Both the position numbers and the translations under genes were made by a program. A model generated the notes under the pieces. That model made no database searches and was not told the DNA's origin. It saw only the letters and a program-made list of their open reading frames with translations. DNA of 64,000 nt from Marthasterias glacialis. Its lineage: Eukaryota; Echinodermata; Asteroidea; Forcipulatida; Asteriidae. Where the stretch lies: positions 18,430,110-18,494,109 of the forward strand of contig OU452227.1 of assembly GCA_911728455.2 (NCBI GenBank), given 5' to 3'. Below are positions 1 through 11,895 of this stretch, piece after piece (positions within the stretch are counted from its first letter, which is position 1; each line of letters begins with the position of its first letter).

Positions 1-1015
1 TGCAATGTAACGAGTGTTCATGTACATATATGTATACCATTCATTTACATTACACTTGGGGCTCCAAAACGTCATCCCTTTTCAACAGGAAAAGGAGTGA
101 CAACACCCAAGCCCATCAAAATCCAACTGCATGTTGTGTTTGATTCTGTTGGATTGAGGACTACACCAGGGCTCGAACTTTACACTGGACTGCAGGCCCG
201 AGGCCAGTGATTTAAGCCTCAGGCTAGTAAACTCAAGACTGGACAAGTCCAGTGGTCTTGTTTTTCTCAATAGAATAATGATACCTCACTGTGTAATATC
301 TTTACCAACAAGATATTTTGTTCAAATATTGACTTTGAATCTGGTTAATATCTTTCAATTCTGTTGAGTATCAAAATATACTTACCCATTAACCCATAAG
401 ACAAATGAGAATAATCTTCTCTTAGTGCTTGTTCAAATAAAAACATTTCACTTATTAAACTTTGTTGAAAAATCTTTCTCATTAAGATTCTGGTCTCGTA
501 AAATAACTTTTAGTCCGGGAAATGTTTTAGCTACCGGTAAATTTTTTAGCTACAAGCCATGCAGTCTTGTGGAATTTTATCCCAAATTCGAGCCCTGCTA
601 CACGTGTAAACTGATCATGCTTTACATGGGATCAGGCATTATACCACCATAATCAGTGTCCATCAGTTTGGGTGTTGAGTTACCATATTGTGTTGTATTT
701 TGCTGAAGTCAGGATGGACCCAAGTAAATAACCCCTAGAGAGTTAGGGTTAAGGTCTTTGTACAGGTTTTATAATAAGTATTCGTTAACTTACTGAACAC
801 TTTGCCTCAAGGCATCACCAAATTTACATGGGATTTTTTTACATCAATTTTAAAACTAGAATGCGTTAAGTTATAGTTTTGAAAAATCAGCAAAGTTTCA
901 GTTGAATTCAATGATACATAAGTTAAACTTTTATATGTTGGCAATGTATTAAGGAATCTTTGAGTAAATTAAGTGTCCCTCTTTGGATACATATTCTTTG
1001 TACTTCTGTTTGCAG
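1..1015. other. Intronic sequence upstream of the last THUMPD1 exon
   Basis: AT-rich non-coding DNA ending in a splice acceptor (tgtttgcag) at 1007-1015. I see no exon or recognisable repeat here. The earlier THUMPD1 exons must lie left of the window. Confidence 0.6.
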
Positions 1016-1684
1016 ACATTACCCGATCCAACTGAGTTAGTTCACCACTTGCTGACAGATTTAGCAACCACCCAGACATCCAAATCAAGCCACATTATCC
1101 GCATGCTTCCAGTGAACTTGACTTGTCGCGCCACCACGGACGACATATCAAAGCACGTCCCAGCGTTCGTCCATCCCTACTTCCATGCCGAGGGAGTGAA
1201 ACCAACGACGTTTGCCGTCAAGATCAAAATCAGAAACAACAATGCTGCTCAAAGAGACGACGTCATCAAGGTCATCGCGGGTATTGTAATGGGAAAAGAA
1301 ATCGCTCACAAAGTCAATCTGGACGATCCTGAACTGGCGGTCATTGTCGAGATCATAAGAAATGTTTGTTGCCTTAGTGTGGTGAGGGACTTCAATAAGT
1401 TGAAGAGGTACAACTTGCATGAGGTTGTCAGTAATGGAGGCTCTGCGGCACCGGGCAGGAGCGCTAAGAAAGGTTCCCCCAAGAAAGGAGAAACAGACCA
1501 GGATACTCTGAATGCTGATGGATCATTACATCAGACAGACAGTGCCAAGGATGTGAACAGTGAGCAGCGATCAACCACGGATGAAAACAACATCCAGCAT
1601 GCTGACCAGGACGAAATCTTTAAGCGGGAAAATGATGTTCAATTAGTTAATAATGATCAGACACATGAAGAGGATAAAGCTTGA
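1016..1684 (+). CDS. THUMPD1: THUMP domain-containing protein 1, last coding exon (5' partial)
   Basis: THUMPD1 binds tRNA through its THUMP domain and is the adaptor that lets NAT10 make N4-acetylcytidine in tRNA-Ser and tRNA-Leu (known for the yeast and human proteins). The exon begins in phase 0 after an AG at 1014-1015 and encodes 222 residues to a TGA at 1682-1684. It opens with TLPDPTELVHHLL, matching the human TLGIEPEKLVHHIL region. It continues through the second half of the THUMP domain: HIIRMLPV, then KIRNNN, then VVEIIRNVCCLSVV, with the last reading IIKAVCCLSVV in human. About the last 90 residues are a low-complexity hydrophilic tail rich in K, D, N and Q, as in vertebrates. The first half of the protein is outside the window. 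A decayed copy of the middle of this exon lies 4 kb downstream. Confidence 0.92.
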   Translation, partial: TLPDPTELVHHLLTDLATTQTSKSSHIIRMLPVNLTCRATTDDISKHVPAFVHPYFHAEGVKPTTFAVKIKIRNNNAAQRDDVIKVIAGIVMGKEIAHKVNLDDPELAVIVEIIRNVCCLSVVRDFNKLKRYNLHEVVSNGGSAAPGRSAKKGSPKKGETDQDTLNADGSLHQTDSAKDVNSEQRSTTDENNIQHADQDEIFKRENDVQLVNNDQTHEEDKA

Positions 1685-4600
1685 TGAGATTCCTGTGAAA
1701 TTTCATACAGTTGATGAATCTAGGTACAGTCTCATCTTGAATAATGCTGCATATATGACCAGTGTTTGGCAATGTACGTTTGGCAATGTACGTTTGAATA
1801 CAAGCACATCTATAGACCTTTTTTTTGCAATGTCACAACCCGAGGTTTTGCCAACAAAGAAGGAAAAAGTAATTCAAAACAAAAACAGATAGTCACAGTT
1901 TGCAAAAATATTCAAAAATAGTGTTGAATTTGTTGGAAAAAAAACAACCAGTAATGGGATGTGTTTTCTTTAAATATAAAGTTTAAATATGAATTTGGTC
2001 ACAACGTCTGTCAACAAAATTGAATGTTTTGCTAACATTTGGCCGTCCATGCCAACCAGCACGGTTTGTTTTAATACCAACAAAATAAAGGTCTATTGAG
2101 AACAAGTGTACCATCAACTGCACTTTTGTTCTAATTGTGATGCCCTGCGCCAAAAATATGCAGTTCTAAATAGACAACCAAAACATCAGCCATCATTTCT
2201 AATTGGGTGTTATTTGAAAGCTCTTAATCTTATCTATTTGATGAGCAAATAAACCCAGTCTTGAGTGTGGGCAGGAAGTGCTTGGCTTTGTTATGGAGCC
2301 TAGCATTTGTTCAAAAACTGATCTCTTGTCTCAGCTCATTTGGTTACCAGCTAACAATGCTATAGTATTATAAAAGTGATCATTATGCTCTGTGACCATC
2401 TTGTATGTTTGTTCCCTATATGTCAAAGCCATCTTGAATGCTAATTTCTATTGCGCAATAAGGGTACTGACTATTTTCCCCTTCTAGTATCATTTTGGTG
2501 ACCAAAATTTCATCCTGTAAAAACTGCATTTGTGTTTTCTTCTTTTAAACAAACTCTAAATTTTACCAGCAGTTTGGGCGTGCCGTTACGGGCAGGTCTC
2601 ACCTCTTCTGGATGTAACCCCCTATTTCTACTTTTGTAACACATTTAGTATCATTAATAACGATGGTTATTTAAATATGTGTTCAGGGCTCACCCTTAAC
2701 ACTAGCCCGGCGTACATTGTCTAGTAAAAACTGCTATGGGCTAGTAAACACCACTTCTCAACTTGCCCTGTGGGCTATTATTAAAAACTGCGCAACTTAC
2801 ATGTTTATAATGCTCATAGTTCTTCCTTTTCAGATGTGAATAATTAATTTTAGAAACGTCGTAATCTATTTTTGAGTGTGTGAATGTAACTTCATTTGAC
2901 CGTTGAACTGGTTGTGATCGCTACCATTAGTATCAGGAAGATACATTTATGACAATAATGTTTAAAATTTGGGCAATGAAAAGTTCCAGGGGGCAAGTAA
3001 AATGCACAGTTTACTAGCCCCATGGGCTACTTCACAAAAAGCTTAAGCGCAAGACCTGGTGTTACTATTTAATCTTTGTTATAATTTATGTTGTACAATG
3101 GAAATAATCAAAAATTCAGACAAACTTCTCAGCTAATTTTTCTCTTTTTCACAAATCTTTATTAGTGTCAATAAAAAACTCTGTTAAAACTTTCTGGTTT
3201 AAAAACAGTTTCTGCAGTAACAGGAAGTTGTATCAACTGGATTTAAGTGAGATTTGAAGGTTTGCATGGTGGAGAGACAATAAGGAGTTTGCGGTCACAC
3301 CATGTAAAGACTCTTTTGGAGATGTGGTGGCTCTGAGAAGAGCCGTTGGTTTTCTAAACATTTCGGACAGTATGCTCTGTCCTTCGTCAGGAGCAATTGG
3401 ATTTGCTGTACAGGAGCAATTGGATTTGCTGTAGAGTTGTGATGAATCATAATAGAGTTGCAACTGCCCCTGATTGATGTTCTTTTCTTGGTACTGGTAT
3501 ACATGTACATTAAAACCCTCCTAGGATATGATAAGTGCGTTTCTCGAGAAACACCAACCCCTACCTCATGATGCCACAACAGTGTCATTTTAAGGCACAC
3601 ACATGTTTAAATGGTGAGAGTAAGCCATTCCCAAGGGTGCTTCAACAGGAGTGATAAACTGGAGAAGCCACCAGCTGCGCTTAAGTGCAATGTTGTTAGG
3701 GCAGTGGCGTAACAGGGTTGGGGGGAGCCTGAGCACCCCTGCTCAGAACCCTTGGTCCCCCCCCTCCTGACCCCCCAAAATGAGATAGAAAAAAAAATAA
3801 ACAAATGAGTGGTTCGATTGCATTAAATAGACCCAAACACCTCAACAACAAGAAAGTCTTTGCCCTGCTTGCCCCCCAATGAAAATGTCTGATTGTGCCA
3901 CTGTGATAGGGCTACATGTAATTTTGTTGGGGATCAGGTTCTCACGCCTGTTCCATATCTGCAGTGGCAATTTGTTGCACTGATTTACCACACTTGGTGT
4001 GGCATGGATTAGTTCATCATTGTCTGCATAGCTAGATTTTTTAGTCATCTTGGAGTATGCACCTGTAGGAGGGTTTAATAATAATGTAGCAGACGAGCTT
4101 GGCTCTAAGGATATCCATGAAGTAATACTGACCTCACGACCCGTTCACTCCAATACAAGACGGAAACAAATTTACCATTGCACAAACTTGGTCCAGATTG
4201 TACATTTCCCGATTACAGGAAATACATTGTACCTACACGTGTACACACTGCTGGTTGTGTTGAGTCACTTAACATTTATTTAAATCTCGGAGGCTTTTGA
4301 GAAAGACTCTGCTAGGGTCGAAACGTGAGGCCATTAACAATTTCTTGCATTTGTACAACAGGTCCTTGTGATTGGTAAGCCGTTTGCAACAGCTAATTTT
4401 ATTTGTTCACTTATGTAAATCATGACAAAAATACACAATGTAAAATAAACTGTTCAGTATTAGTTAAACCAATCAGTTGATTTTGAGATAATGCAACACT
4501 TTTGATAAAAATACCACATTAAAGTTTAAGGAGAAGATAATCGGATCCTACTGATCACAATTTTCGAAGTGCTACACCATTGTTCTTTTCAGAACCACAA

Positions 4601-5369
4601 CAACTCTTAAAAGAGATTTATGTGCATGGTGTTGTCGCAAACCTGACCAAATTGTATTTCCACCAGGCAAAGTTTCAACAACAAAATGTCCCATGTTTTT
4701 GTTCTGTGTACTGAACTTTATGAATACTTAGTTGCCAAACATTTTTCCTCGCCATAGTGGTTAAAAAGAAAAATATGCATACTAAATTATGCAGTTAATA
4801 TAATTTCCGTAAAATTTATTGCTGGGAAAAATGTGTGAATCACAAGTCCTCAGTGTCAAGTCCAAGTCATGATAGTCGAGTCTTGAGTCTTTTGCCGATG
4901 TGACTAAAGTCAGTCCGAGTCACTAAAATCGTAACTGGAGTCAGTCTCGAGTCTTATAAAACTGTTACATGTTCAACAAATTTTTAAAGGGGTTCTGAGC
5001 AGGGGGCTCCTGGCTACAACCTGCACAGCCATTTGTTTTTCACTGAAGTGATGTGGAACTGTTTCAGCCGTGACCTGTGACATAAATTACAAGGTCACTC
5101 ATACTCTGTACCAGGAAACAATGTGCTTGTTTAGTTGTACATTGTACCTGAAACTGTTTTTGTACTTCAGAATCATTTGTATTAGGTTACACAAACTGAA
5201 TGTCATTTAGTAGACTTTCAAATTTACTTCCTCATATTGTCTCGCTGTAGTTCCACAGCAACCTAAGGAATGGTAAGGGTACATTTTTGTATGGTCAGGG
5301 ATTTAAAACACAGAACTCTAAAGAAACACAAAACTCTTAAGCTGACTTTGTTTTTAAATTTGCCTCAAT
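1685..5369. other. THUMPD1 3' UTR and intergenic DNA
   Basis: This holds the THUMPD1 3' UTR, with a candidate AATAAA at 2084-2089, followed by AT-rich intergenic sequence. Termini resembling a MITE (TATAGACCTTT at about 1811 and AAAGGTCTATTGA at about 2087) may bound a 290 bp element. A 24 bp direct duplication lies at about 3391-3435. The stretch 3205-3600 resembles a repeat also seen at 43358, 45950, 55476 and 60744. A degenerate AGTC-type simple repeat is at 4850-4950. I see no other gene. Confidence 0.5.
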
Positions 5370-5620
5370 TTATCAACACCATCAAAAACTGGAGGGGGAA
5401 ATTGCTTACAAAGTCAATCTGGACAATCCCAAATTGGCAGCTTGATATCATTAGTAATGTTTGATGCCTCAGCCTATAGACTTCAATAAGTTAAAGAGGT
5501 AAAACCATAGATAATGGACCACAGCCTGCATAAGGTTGTCAGTAATGGAGAGTCTGCAGCACTATAGGCAGGAAAACTAAGAATGGTCAAGATTAGGAGA
5601 TACATGTACAAATCAAGATA
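5370..5620 (+). pseudogene. Decayed duplicate of the THUMPD1 last exon (fragment)
   Basis: This stretch aligns by eye with THUMPD1 exon positions of about 1265-1510. Shared blocks include CACAAAGTCAATCTGGAC (with cacaaag read as tacaaag here), GACTTCAATAAGTT and GGTTGTCAGTAATGGAG, in the same order and spacing. Several substitutions, small insertions and in-frame stops (for example after KLAA and in AMV) make it non-coding. It covers only the interior of one exon and has no introns, so a local DNA duplication or a truncated retrocopy are both possible. It ends just before a SINE. Confidence 0.8.
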
Positions 5621-5669
5621 CCCAAATGCACACTTGTGATGTTAAAATTAGTAGTAGTAATTTTTTGTA

Positions 5670-6003
5670 ATGAAACCAAGGATGCCTCAAAAGCGAACTT
5701 AATCACTGTAGCTCGGAAGCCTGAGGAAACCTGTAGATAAGGGCGCTTGCTATCTGAAACAGAAACACCGGGGTAAACCCCTACTCTTTCAAAATAAGTG
5801 GTCTGGGTTCTTTTATGTGCACTATCCATCTTAGTACACGGGACCTTCGGCTTAACGTCCCATCCAAAGGACAAAGCAATTATGGTAAAGTGTCTTGCTC
5901 AAGGACAGAAGTGTCGGGACTAGCCAGGCCGGGATTCGAACCCACATTCTGTAAACTACAGAACATAAGTTCGGCGGACTAGACCGCTCGGCCACTCCAC
6001 TCC
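5670..6003 (-). repeat. tRNA-Leu-derived SINE, long copy
   Basis: Read on the minus strand, this begins with a tRNA-like head: an A-box resembling GTGGCCGAGCGGTCTAG and a B-box GGGTTCGAATCCCGG. A tRNA-unrelated body of about 240 bp follows. The same body recurs at 10842-11170, and shorter copies occur elsewhere in the window. Confidence 0.8.
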
Positions 6004-6089
6004 ACTCTCATTTGTTCATGAGAAATCAGATGGAACTTTATAGTGTCGCAATAATTTTTGGTTCATTCATCACATTTGCTCTTACCACT

Positions 6090-6497
6090 TGTCTCGGTTC
6101 ATCAGCCAGAGTAAACAATAGTGGATGCAAACATGGGTCACCTTGGTCATGCATGTAGTCCCAACATGAAGTGTTCTCGTCTGAGAAAACTATGACTCAC
6201 CTCACAATGCCAAACAATAAGCATAGTTATTTGTACAACAAACACAACAAATATGTTAAGTAGCAGAACGCTCACTGTTCTCACACAAAAGTAATTTTCT
6301 AGCAATTTTCTCGGTTTATCAGCCAAAGTAAACAATGGTGGATGCAAACATAGGTCACCTCGATCATTTGTCCAAACTTGAAGTGTTCTCGTCTGGGAAA
6401 ACTCACCTCACAATGCCAAAAAAATAAGCATAGTTATTTGTACAACAAACACAACAGATATGTTAAGTAGTAGAATGCCCACTGTTCTCACACAAAA
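6090..6497. repeat. Two-copy tandem duplication, period about 208 bp
   Basis: Two adjacent copies share, in order, a block around TCATCAGCCAGAGTAAACAA, a block around AAGTGTTCTCGTCTG, and a block around CATAGTTATTTGTACAAC (at about 6220 and 6428). The copies differ by scattered substitutions and a roughly 15 bp deletion in the second. There is no coding potential. Confidence 0.8.
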
Positions 6498-8577
6498 TCT
6501 AGCACCTAAATTTTTTTGAATATAAAAGTTTGATGAACATTAAAGTTTGATAAAACATACGCTTTCCACACCATTGTTAGACAGTGACCCTCATTTTTAA
6601 ACGAGTGTAAAGTTTTAAAATGTGAAAAAAAAATAGATTTGTTTTTGAAGTGGAGTAGGAAAATTTGGATGGAGACTCTGGTCGTAGATAAGTAACTCTT
6701 GAACTAAATAATGCATTACCTCCTCGTTTGTTTTTAAAGTTTCTTTTGATTTATTTCATAATTTATTTCCATTTACATTACATTCAGTTTAGTGAAAAGC
6801 CTGAGTACAACATTATTTATTAGCCTGACTTTCATTCTTGCACTTTAAGAAATCCACAATGTCTAGCACAGCAACTGGGGCCATGGCTTCTGTGCCCTAC
6901 AGTAACACCACAGGCTTGTCACATCATAATAACTTAACATGTATTTTTGCAAAGTGCAAAGTCGAAAGTGCTGGTTGTGATGTGAAATGATATCAAAATC
7001 AACACCCTTGTTTTACCAGAGTTTGATGGATTCATGTACTGCAATGAAAGAGGGAAGCTACCTGTGTTCCTCATTGATACTGTATGGCAAGGTAATGTTT
7101 GTATTAGGCTCCATGGTACAACCATGTATTCTACTGGGCCCAGTTTCAAACATAAGCTAAGCACAAAACAATTTTGCTAACCATAGAAATAGTTTACCAG
7201 CCAAAATACTGTCAGTTTGCAACCGGTATCCTGCTTATCTTTGCATTAGGAAATTTTTACTGGCTGATAAAGCAGGGCCCAATTTCATGGCTTATCATGT
7301 AATTTTTGCACATAGAATCACACGCTATACAGGGGGCTGTAAGCTCAGAATTCTGCGATAAGCAGAGCCATAAAGTTGGACCAAGCTCTCTTCAAAGATT
7401 GCTGTGAATTGTTAATTAATAAAAAAAAAATATAAAGTTATCACAGACCTCCACATGTACATCATGTGCAACTCATTAACAGCCCTTGCAACTGTCCCCC
7501 AAGTCCTACAACTCATGATTTCGTCTTGATGTTGGAGGGTATCTCCAAACTACCCAAAATTTGCCCTGGGCCAGGTGTACCAATCTTATTAACACCCAGT
7601 CCAGACTGCCACTCCAGATTCTCGCCAAACCAAATAGATTAGGAGCGACTCCAGGTTTCGATTTCAGACAGGCAAACTTAATCAACATAAATTTGCATGT
7701 TAGGTTCGGCTCATGACAAGATCAATGTCTGAACCCGAGACGCTCCAGAGTCGTTCCGACCGACTGCAACAGTCGATCTTTCGACTTCTAGTGTCTAGTC
7801 GCTTCTAACTGTTTCAGACATTGAACTTTTCATGTGCTTAATTCAATCATTTAGTCCTGCGCGACTCTGGAGCGCCAGTCTGAAACGGGTGTAGGATTTC
7901 AAACATTTTGGTGTTGAATTACCATAGGCTTGAGGATAATGGAGGACTTGGGAGTCTCTCTAGTTAGTTAAAGATCTTCCGGACAAAGATACTTTCTGAA
8001 CATTGGGTGTATAAACCCTGTTGATCTATATATTGTGCAGGCACTTACTATGGTCCCCAATAAATATCTGTAAAATATTTAATCTCATATAGACAAAAAA
8101 AAACAACGGACCCGTAGCAGACTCTCTTACTTCATGATGGTAAGATCTGTATGTTACATAATGTACATCACATGCATGCTCTGGAGAAGTAAACCATTTT
8201 TTGGGGGAAGAATAACCTATAGTTTAAAAGCCAATCTGTTTTAACCAAATGTATCAAAACTTAATTTTGTACATTTATTAAAGTCAAAGTCCCCATCACA
8301 CTCCCTAAAAACAACAACTTACATTAATTCTATCATCAGTTGTATACTGTACTTTAAAAAATTTCTTAGTGTACTTATTTTTATTTCAAAGGTTTCAGTT
8401 GTGGTTGGATTAAAAACATGCCTCTACTTATATCGCAACGAAACTTTCACGTTTTTGACAAGAAATTGATGCTACAAAATTGCTTAGTTGGAAGATTCCA
8501 TTGAAAAGTTAAGGAGTTTGTTTGATATTTAAGTTAAAGCGTTGCAGTCTAATGTCAGTGACCACCTTGTGCACTGT
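6498..8577. other. Intergenic, no recognised gene
   Basis: AT-rich intergenic DNA. It contains two copies of the MITE with GGGCCCAATTTCAT ends (about 7136-7381). A possible palindromic element with ends resembling TTTCAGACAGGC lies at about 7630-7890. An isolated open segment between AG and GT at 7020-7091 was considered and rejected as an exon. Confidence 0.45.
7136..7381. mobile_element. MITE-like elements, GGGCCCAATTTCAT family (two abutting copies)
   Basis: These are degenerate palindromic copies whose ends read ctGGGCCCAGTTTCA and GGGCCCAATTTCATGG. The interior carries the family's typical words (TTTTGCTAACC, TTACCAGCCAAAATAC). Better copies are at 15372-15568, 18010-18191, 34077-34270 and 60330-60522. 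Confidence 0.6.
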
Positions 8578-9025
8578 AGACCGATCCATTAAGCCCCGCC
8601 TACTAACGTATTGACCAATCACAGCCTTGACAATGTCACTGAAAGTCCGACAAAAGTCTGACATGTAAGAAAAGTAAACAGCGCACACAACTGTACTAAC
8701 TTTGCTTTTGTTTTAATTTTTTTGTATTTCTGGTGGTGCAAATCCCAAAGCAGTGGTACCTGTACAGTCGTGTAAAAGTGGTTTAACACTAATAACATTG
8801 TTCCTGTCTGCATTGTTCTTCGGACTCAAGGCACTGCTCAAAAGGCCATGAAACTAAATCCATACCATTTACGAAAACCATGTACATGTACATGCGTACG
8901 TGTGTGTATCCGATACATGTGTGTGGCTACAACCAAACCACCGCTGCGATCGTGGCAAGAAAGTCACAAAATGTGCTGTTGCTAGGCAGTTGCTAAGGAA
9001 GGCAGGGCTTAACGGATCGTTTTAT
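8578..9025. mobile_element. MITE-like element, GACCGATCCATTAAGC family
   Basis: The left end reads TAGACCGATCCATTAAGCCC and the right end carries the inverted form, GGGCTTAACGGATCG. The same termini bound elements at 17232-17585 and 59697-59963. There is no transposase, so it is probably a non-autonomous DNA transposon. Confidence 0.75.
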
Positions 9026-10841
9026 TGTCTTGTTCTGCTAAATATATTCCTTGATTTCTATGTGTTAATTTAAGAACTCAATATGGATGGAACTTTGATA
9101 ATGTCAAGTGCTGCATGAGTTTATGCGCAGCGTTAATTTGCTTAAACGAAATAACTCTTTTACCATGTTGCTCCGTTCATTCCCTGTGTGCTGATGAAAT
9201 TTAAAGGACTTGGAAAGGTTACAAAAATATGCGCCACGAGGGCTTAGAATCTGGCTATAAAATAAATGTATGTACAGTTGCAGGTTAAGATGCCACGGCC
9301 TGTACATAGCATCGGCTCCACAGCCTTCCCATCAAGGGTTTTAACTGTGGAGCTTCATTGGCTGGCCAATACGGTGCCATAGTAACCTACCCCCGTACTT
9401 TACTGATGGAGACAATGGAACTACGTGAACTTAGCACTGAGTTAAACAAATGGGAAAAGTTAACACCTGGGGCATGTTTGTCATCAACAACTTTTGAAGT
9501 TGAGGCTAGCTGGAATATTTCTATATTGCCAACAAGTAAACAAAGTGTATTGATGCCAACCATGAAAATGCCACCATAAACTAAAACGTAAAATTTATAT
9601 AAGGTGAAAAAGATAAGGTGAAAAAATGTACCTTAAAGGTGAAAAATCCTTTAAAAACAAAATTGCTGTAATTTTCCCTCAAATAAACACATAAAGAATA
9701 TTCCTAAATACTTAAGATTGATGTAGTTCCATAAATCTCCTTTAAGGGGGCAGTCCAGTGCCTCCTCACTCCACCACCTCTCCTTACTTCCCTGTTAAAC
9801 AAACAGAAATAACCATGAAACTTCAAGATTTTTCCCGCCTTTAACAAAATTGTGAATTGGCACTCTTAAATTTTACGATGTTACTTTTTCATGGCGAGAA
9901 TTTCACTTCAGTGCAGTCAACTGCATGAATACCCCCATATCTCAAATGCACTCTGCACAATCTGATAAAGTTGATTAACTAACACATCTTTTGACATCTA
10001 TTTCATTTGTCATTATGTCAATCTCAGACTCGGGTACAACTTGAGTGCTGTTTTGAAGGCACTCGTAAAGTCATACCTGTACTTGCCTGGTAAAGTACTT
10101 TGACTCAAAGTCACGCAAATGTTAACACAAAACAAAACAAAATGTACTCCGACTCTAAGACACAAGATCTTTACTCGACTTAAAATATACCCGGACTTGA
10201 TTTCCAAAATTGTGGTAAATATACCACTTTTTCAGTCCGTTGAGGCCTTAATTTTTTTCCTATCCCAGTGCCTGAAAGAATCGAGTAACTGTTTTGTTGT
10301 ACAACATGTACAACGCAATGCAAACCGCACGTCCAGTTAATCCAAAAATGTAACCGTCTAGGTAGAGTCTTTTATGTACAGTCCAACCGTTTTCCATACT
10401 GTAGAAATGAGCCCCCCCCCCGAAACCAGCTCCTGCATGTTCATTCGTTCATATCCCATGCATATGGACTGTCGGGGTTGACTGCACTTCAAAGTTCAGA
10501 CACTCAGATTAATGTACATCTCTTGAAAATTCTGACCGCAAATTTGATTTCAGTCAGTTTCACAATGTACGTTTCGCTTTCACCAGGCACACAGAATCTA
10601 TGTAAAAAAGGCACCAAGCCACGGCACCTTGTGTAAGTTCTGCTCATGTGATACCAATTGTTACATGAGACAAGTCCGGAACTACTTCGTATCGGTGGAA
10701 AAAATGAAAGTGAGAAACTTTCTTTGATGCTTCTATTTTTAGAGATATCCGACACCACTGAACCTCCAGAAATTGGTCAGGTGTGCTTTATACCTCATAT
10801 TGCTGTATATTTCATCATTATTATTATTATATATTTCTGGT
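9026..10841. other. Intergenic, no recognised gene
   Basis: Non-coding AT-rich sequence. A degenerate AGTC-type low-complexity patch lies around 10020-10200 and a run of C at about 10412. The open frame at 9358-9579 has no recognisable similarity or splice context. Confidence 0.45.
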
Positions 10842-11170
10842 AATGAAACCAAGGATGCCTCATAAGTGAACTTAATCACTGTAGCTCTCAAGCCTGAGGA
10901 AACCTGTAGATAAGGGTGCTTGCCATGTGAACCAGAAACACCGGGGTAAACCCCTACTCTTCCACGATAAGTGTTCTGGGTTCTTTTACGTGCACTACCT
11001 TTCCTCGTACACGGGACCTACGGCTTAATGTCCCATCCGAAGGACAAAGCAATTATAGTAAAGTATCTTGCTCAAGGACACAAGTGCCGCGACCAGGATT
11101 CGAACCCACACTCTGCTGCCAACAACACCAGAACTTGAGTCCGGTGATCTTAACCGCTAGGCCACGACAC
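10842..11170 (-). repeat. tRNA-Leu-derived SINE, long copy
   Basis: This matches the 5670-6003 copy along its whole length. The tRNA-like head is at the right end (B-box GGGTTCGAATCC on the minus strand near 11095-11110). It lies downstream of MSRB1, about 590 bp past the MSRB1 stop codon. Confidence 0.82.
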
Positions 11171-11760
11171 TCCACAAAGTTGTCATGCTCCTAACTTGAC
11201 ATCCAAGTACTTGTACTTGACTATTGTAGTTTGTACTGGATATCAGATTACTTGGTACTGGGAATACCTGTAATCATACTCGATGGGCCAAGTGCTTATA
11301 CTTGAGTATTACTCGGCAACCTTTGTATTTGGTGGTACTTAGTACTCGGCCTAAAAGTACCTGACTACAATCAGCACCTCAGTGGCTCCGGAAGGTTCTG
11401 GTTATAAGTTTCTCTCCCAAAACTCCAAAGAAATTCTCAGTCCAGAAACTGGTTTAATCTATTAGAGACCAGTTCTGTGTTTGATCATGATCCAAATACC
11501 CAGACATGGCTAATGATGTCGATGTTTCGACTCAATTTTTTTCAGAAATATCTGGGAAAATCTTTGGAAACAAATCACTTATTTTATTTCAGAAGTGTGC
11601 TGTCAACTGAAACGTGTTAATTTGGGACATGGACTTTGGTCCTTTTTGGTTGTGTGGATGTGGATCAAATCTTACGTCTGTTTGCTGTCGCTATGGGCAT
11701 TTTGGTACAATCGGGGTGCAGCCTCTATGGTCTCTGAAGAGGGCCAATCTAACAAATGAA

Positions 11761-11895
11761 TCAAATGACGTAGTTACCTTTTTTCCCCTTCTTGAATTCC
11801 AGGGCAGATGAGAATATTCAAAATCTTGAGTTCCCATCTGGTCCGTCCCGGAGAAACTCATGTCCGAGGCCATTACCACACTTACTACAGGAAAC
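11761..11895 (-). CDS. MSRB1: MSRB1 exon 3 with selenocysteine TGA
   Basis: This encodes residues 66-109. It carries the second CxxC (C68, C71), the NGLGHEFL motif, the Sec codon TGA at 11820-11818 and the terminating TGA at 11763-11761. The acceptor is ttctgaag. A candidate AATAAA on the minus strand lies near 11582-11588, but a SECIS element, if present, may lie farther downstream. Confidence 0.93.

Noticed and set aside
7020..7091. A 72 bp open segment between ttaccag and gtaatg encoding FDGFMYCNERGKLPVF and onwards
   Set aside because: Short, no recognisable similarity and no partner exons in compatible phase nearby. This length is expected by chance.
11435..11490. Possible SECIS element for MSRB1 on the minus strand (ATGA ... 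stem ... CTGA)
   Set aside because: The upper stem pairs (AGAACTGG with CCAGTTTCT), but the bases next to the quartet and the lower helix do not. The apical AA is not in the usual place, so it is not called as a feature.
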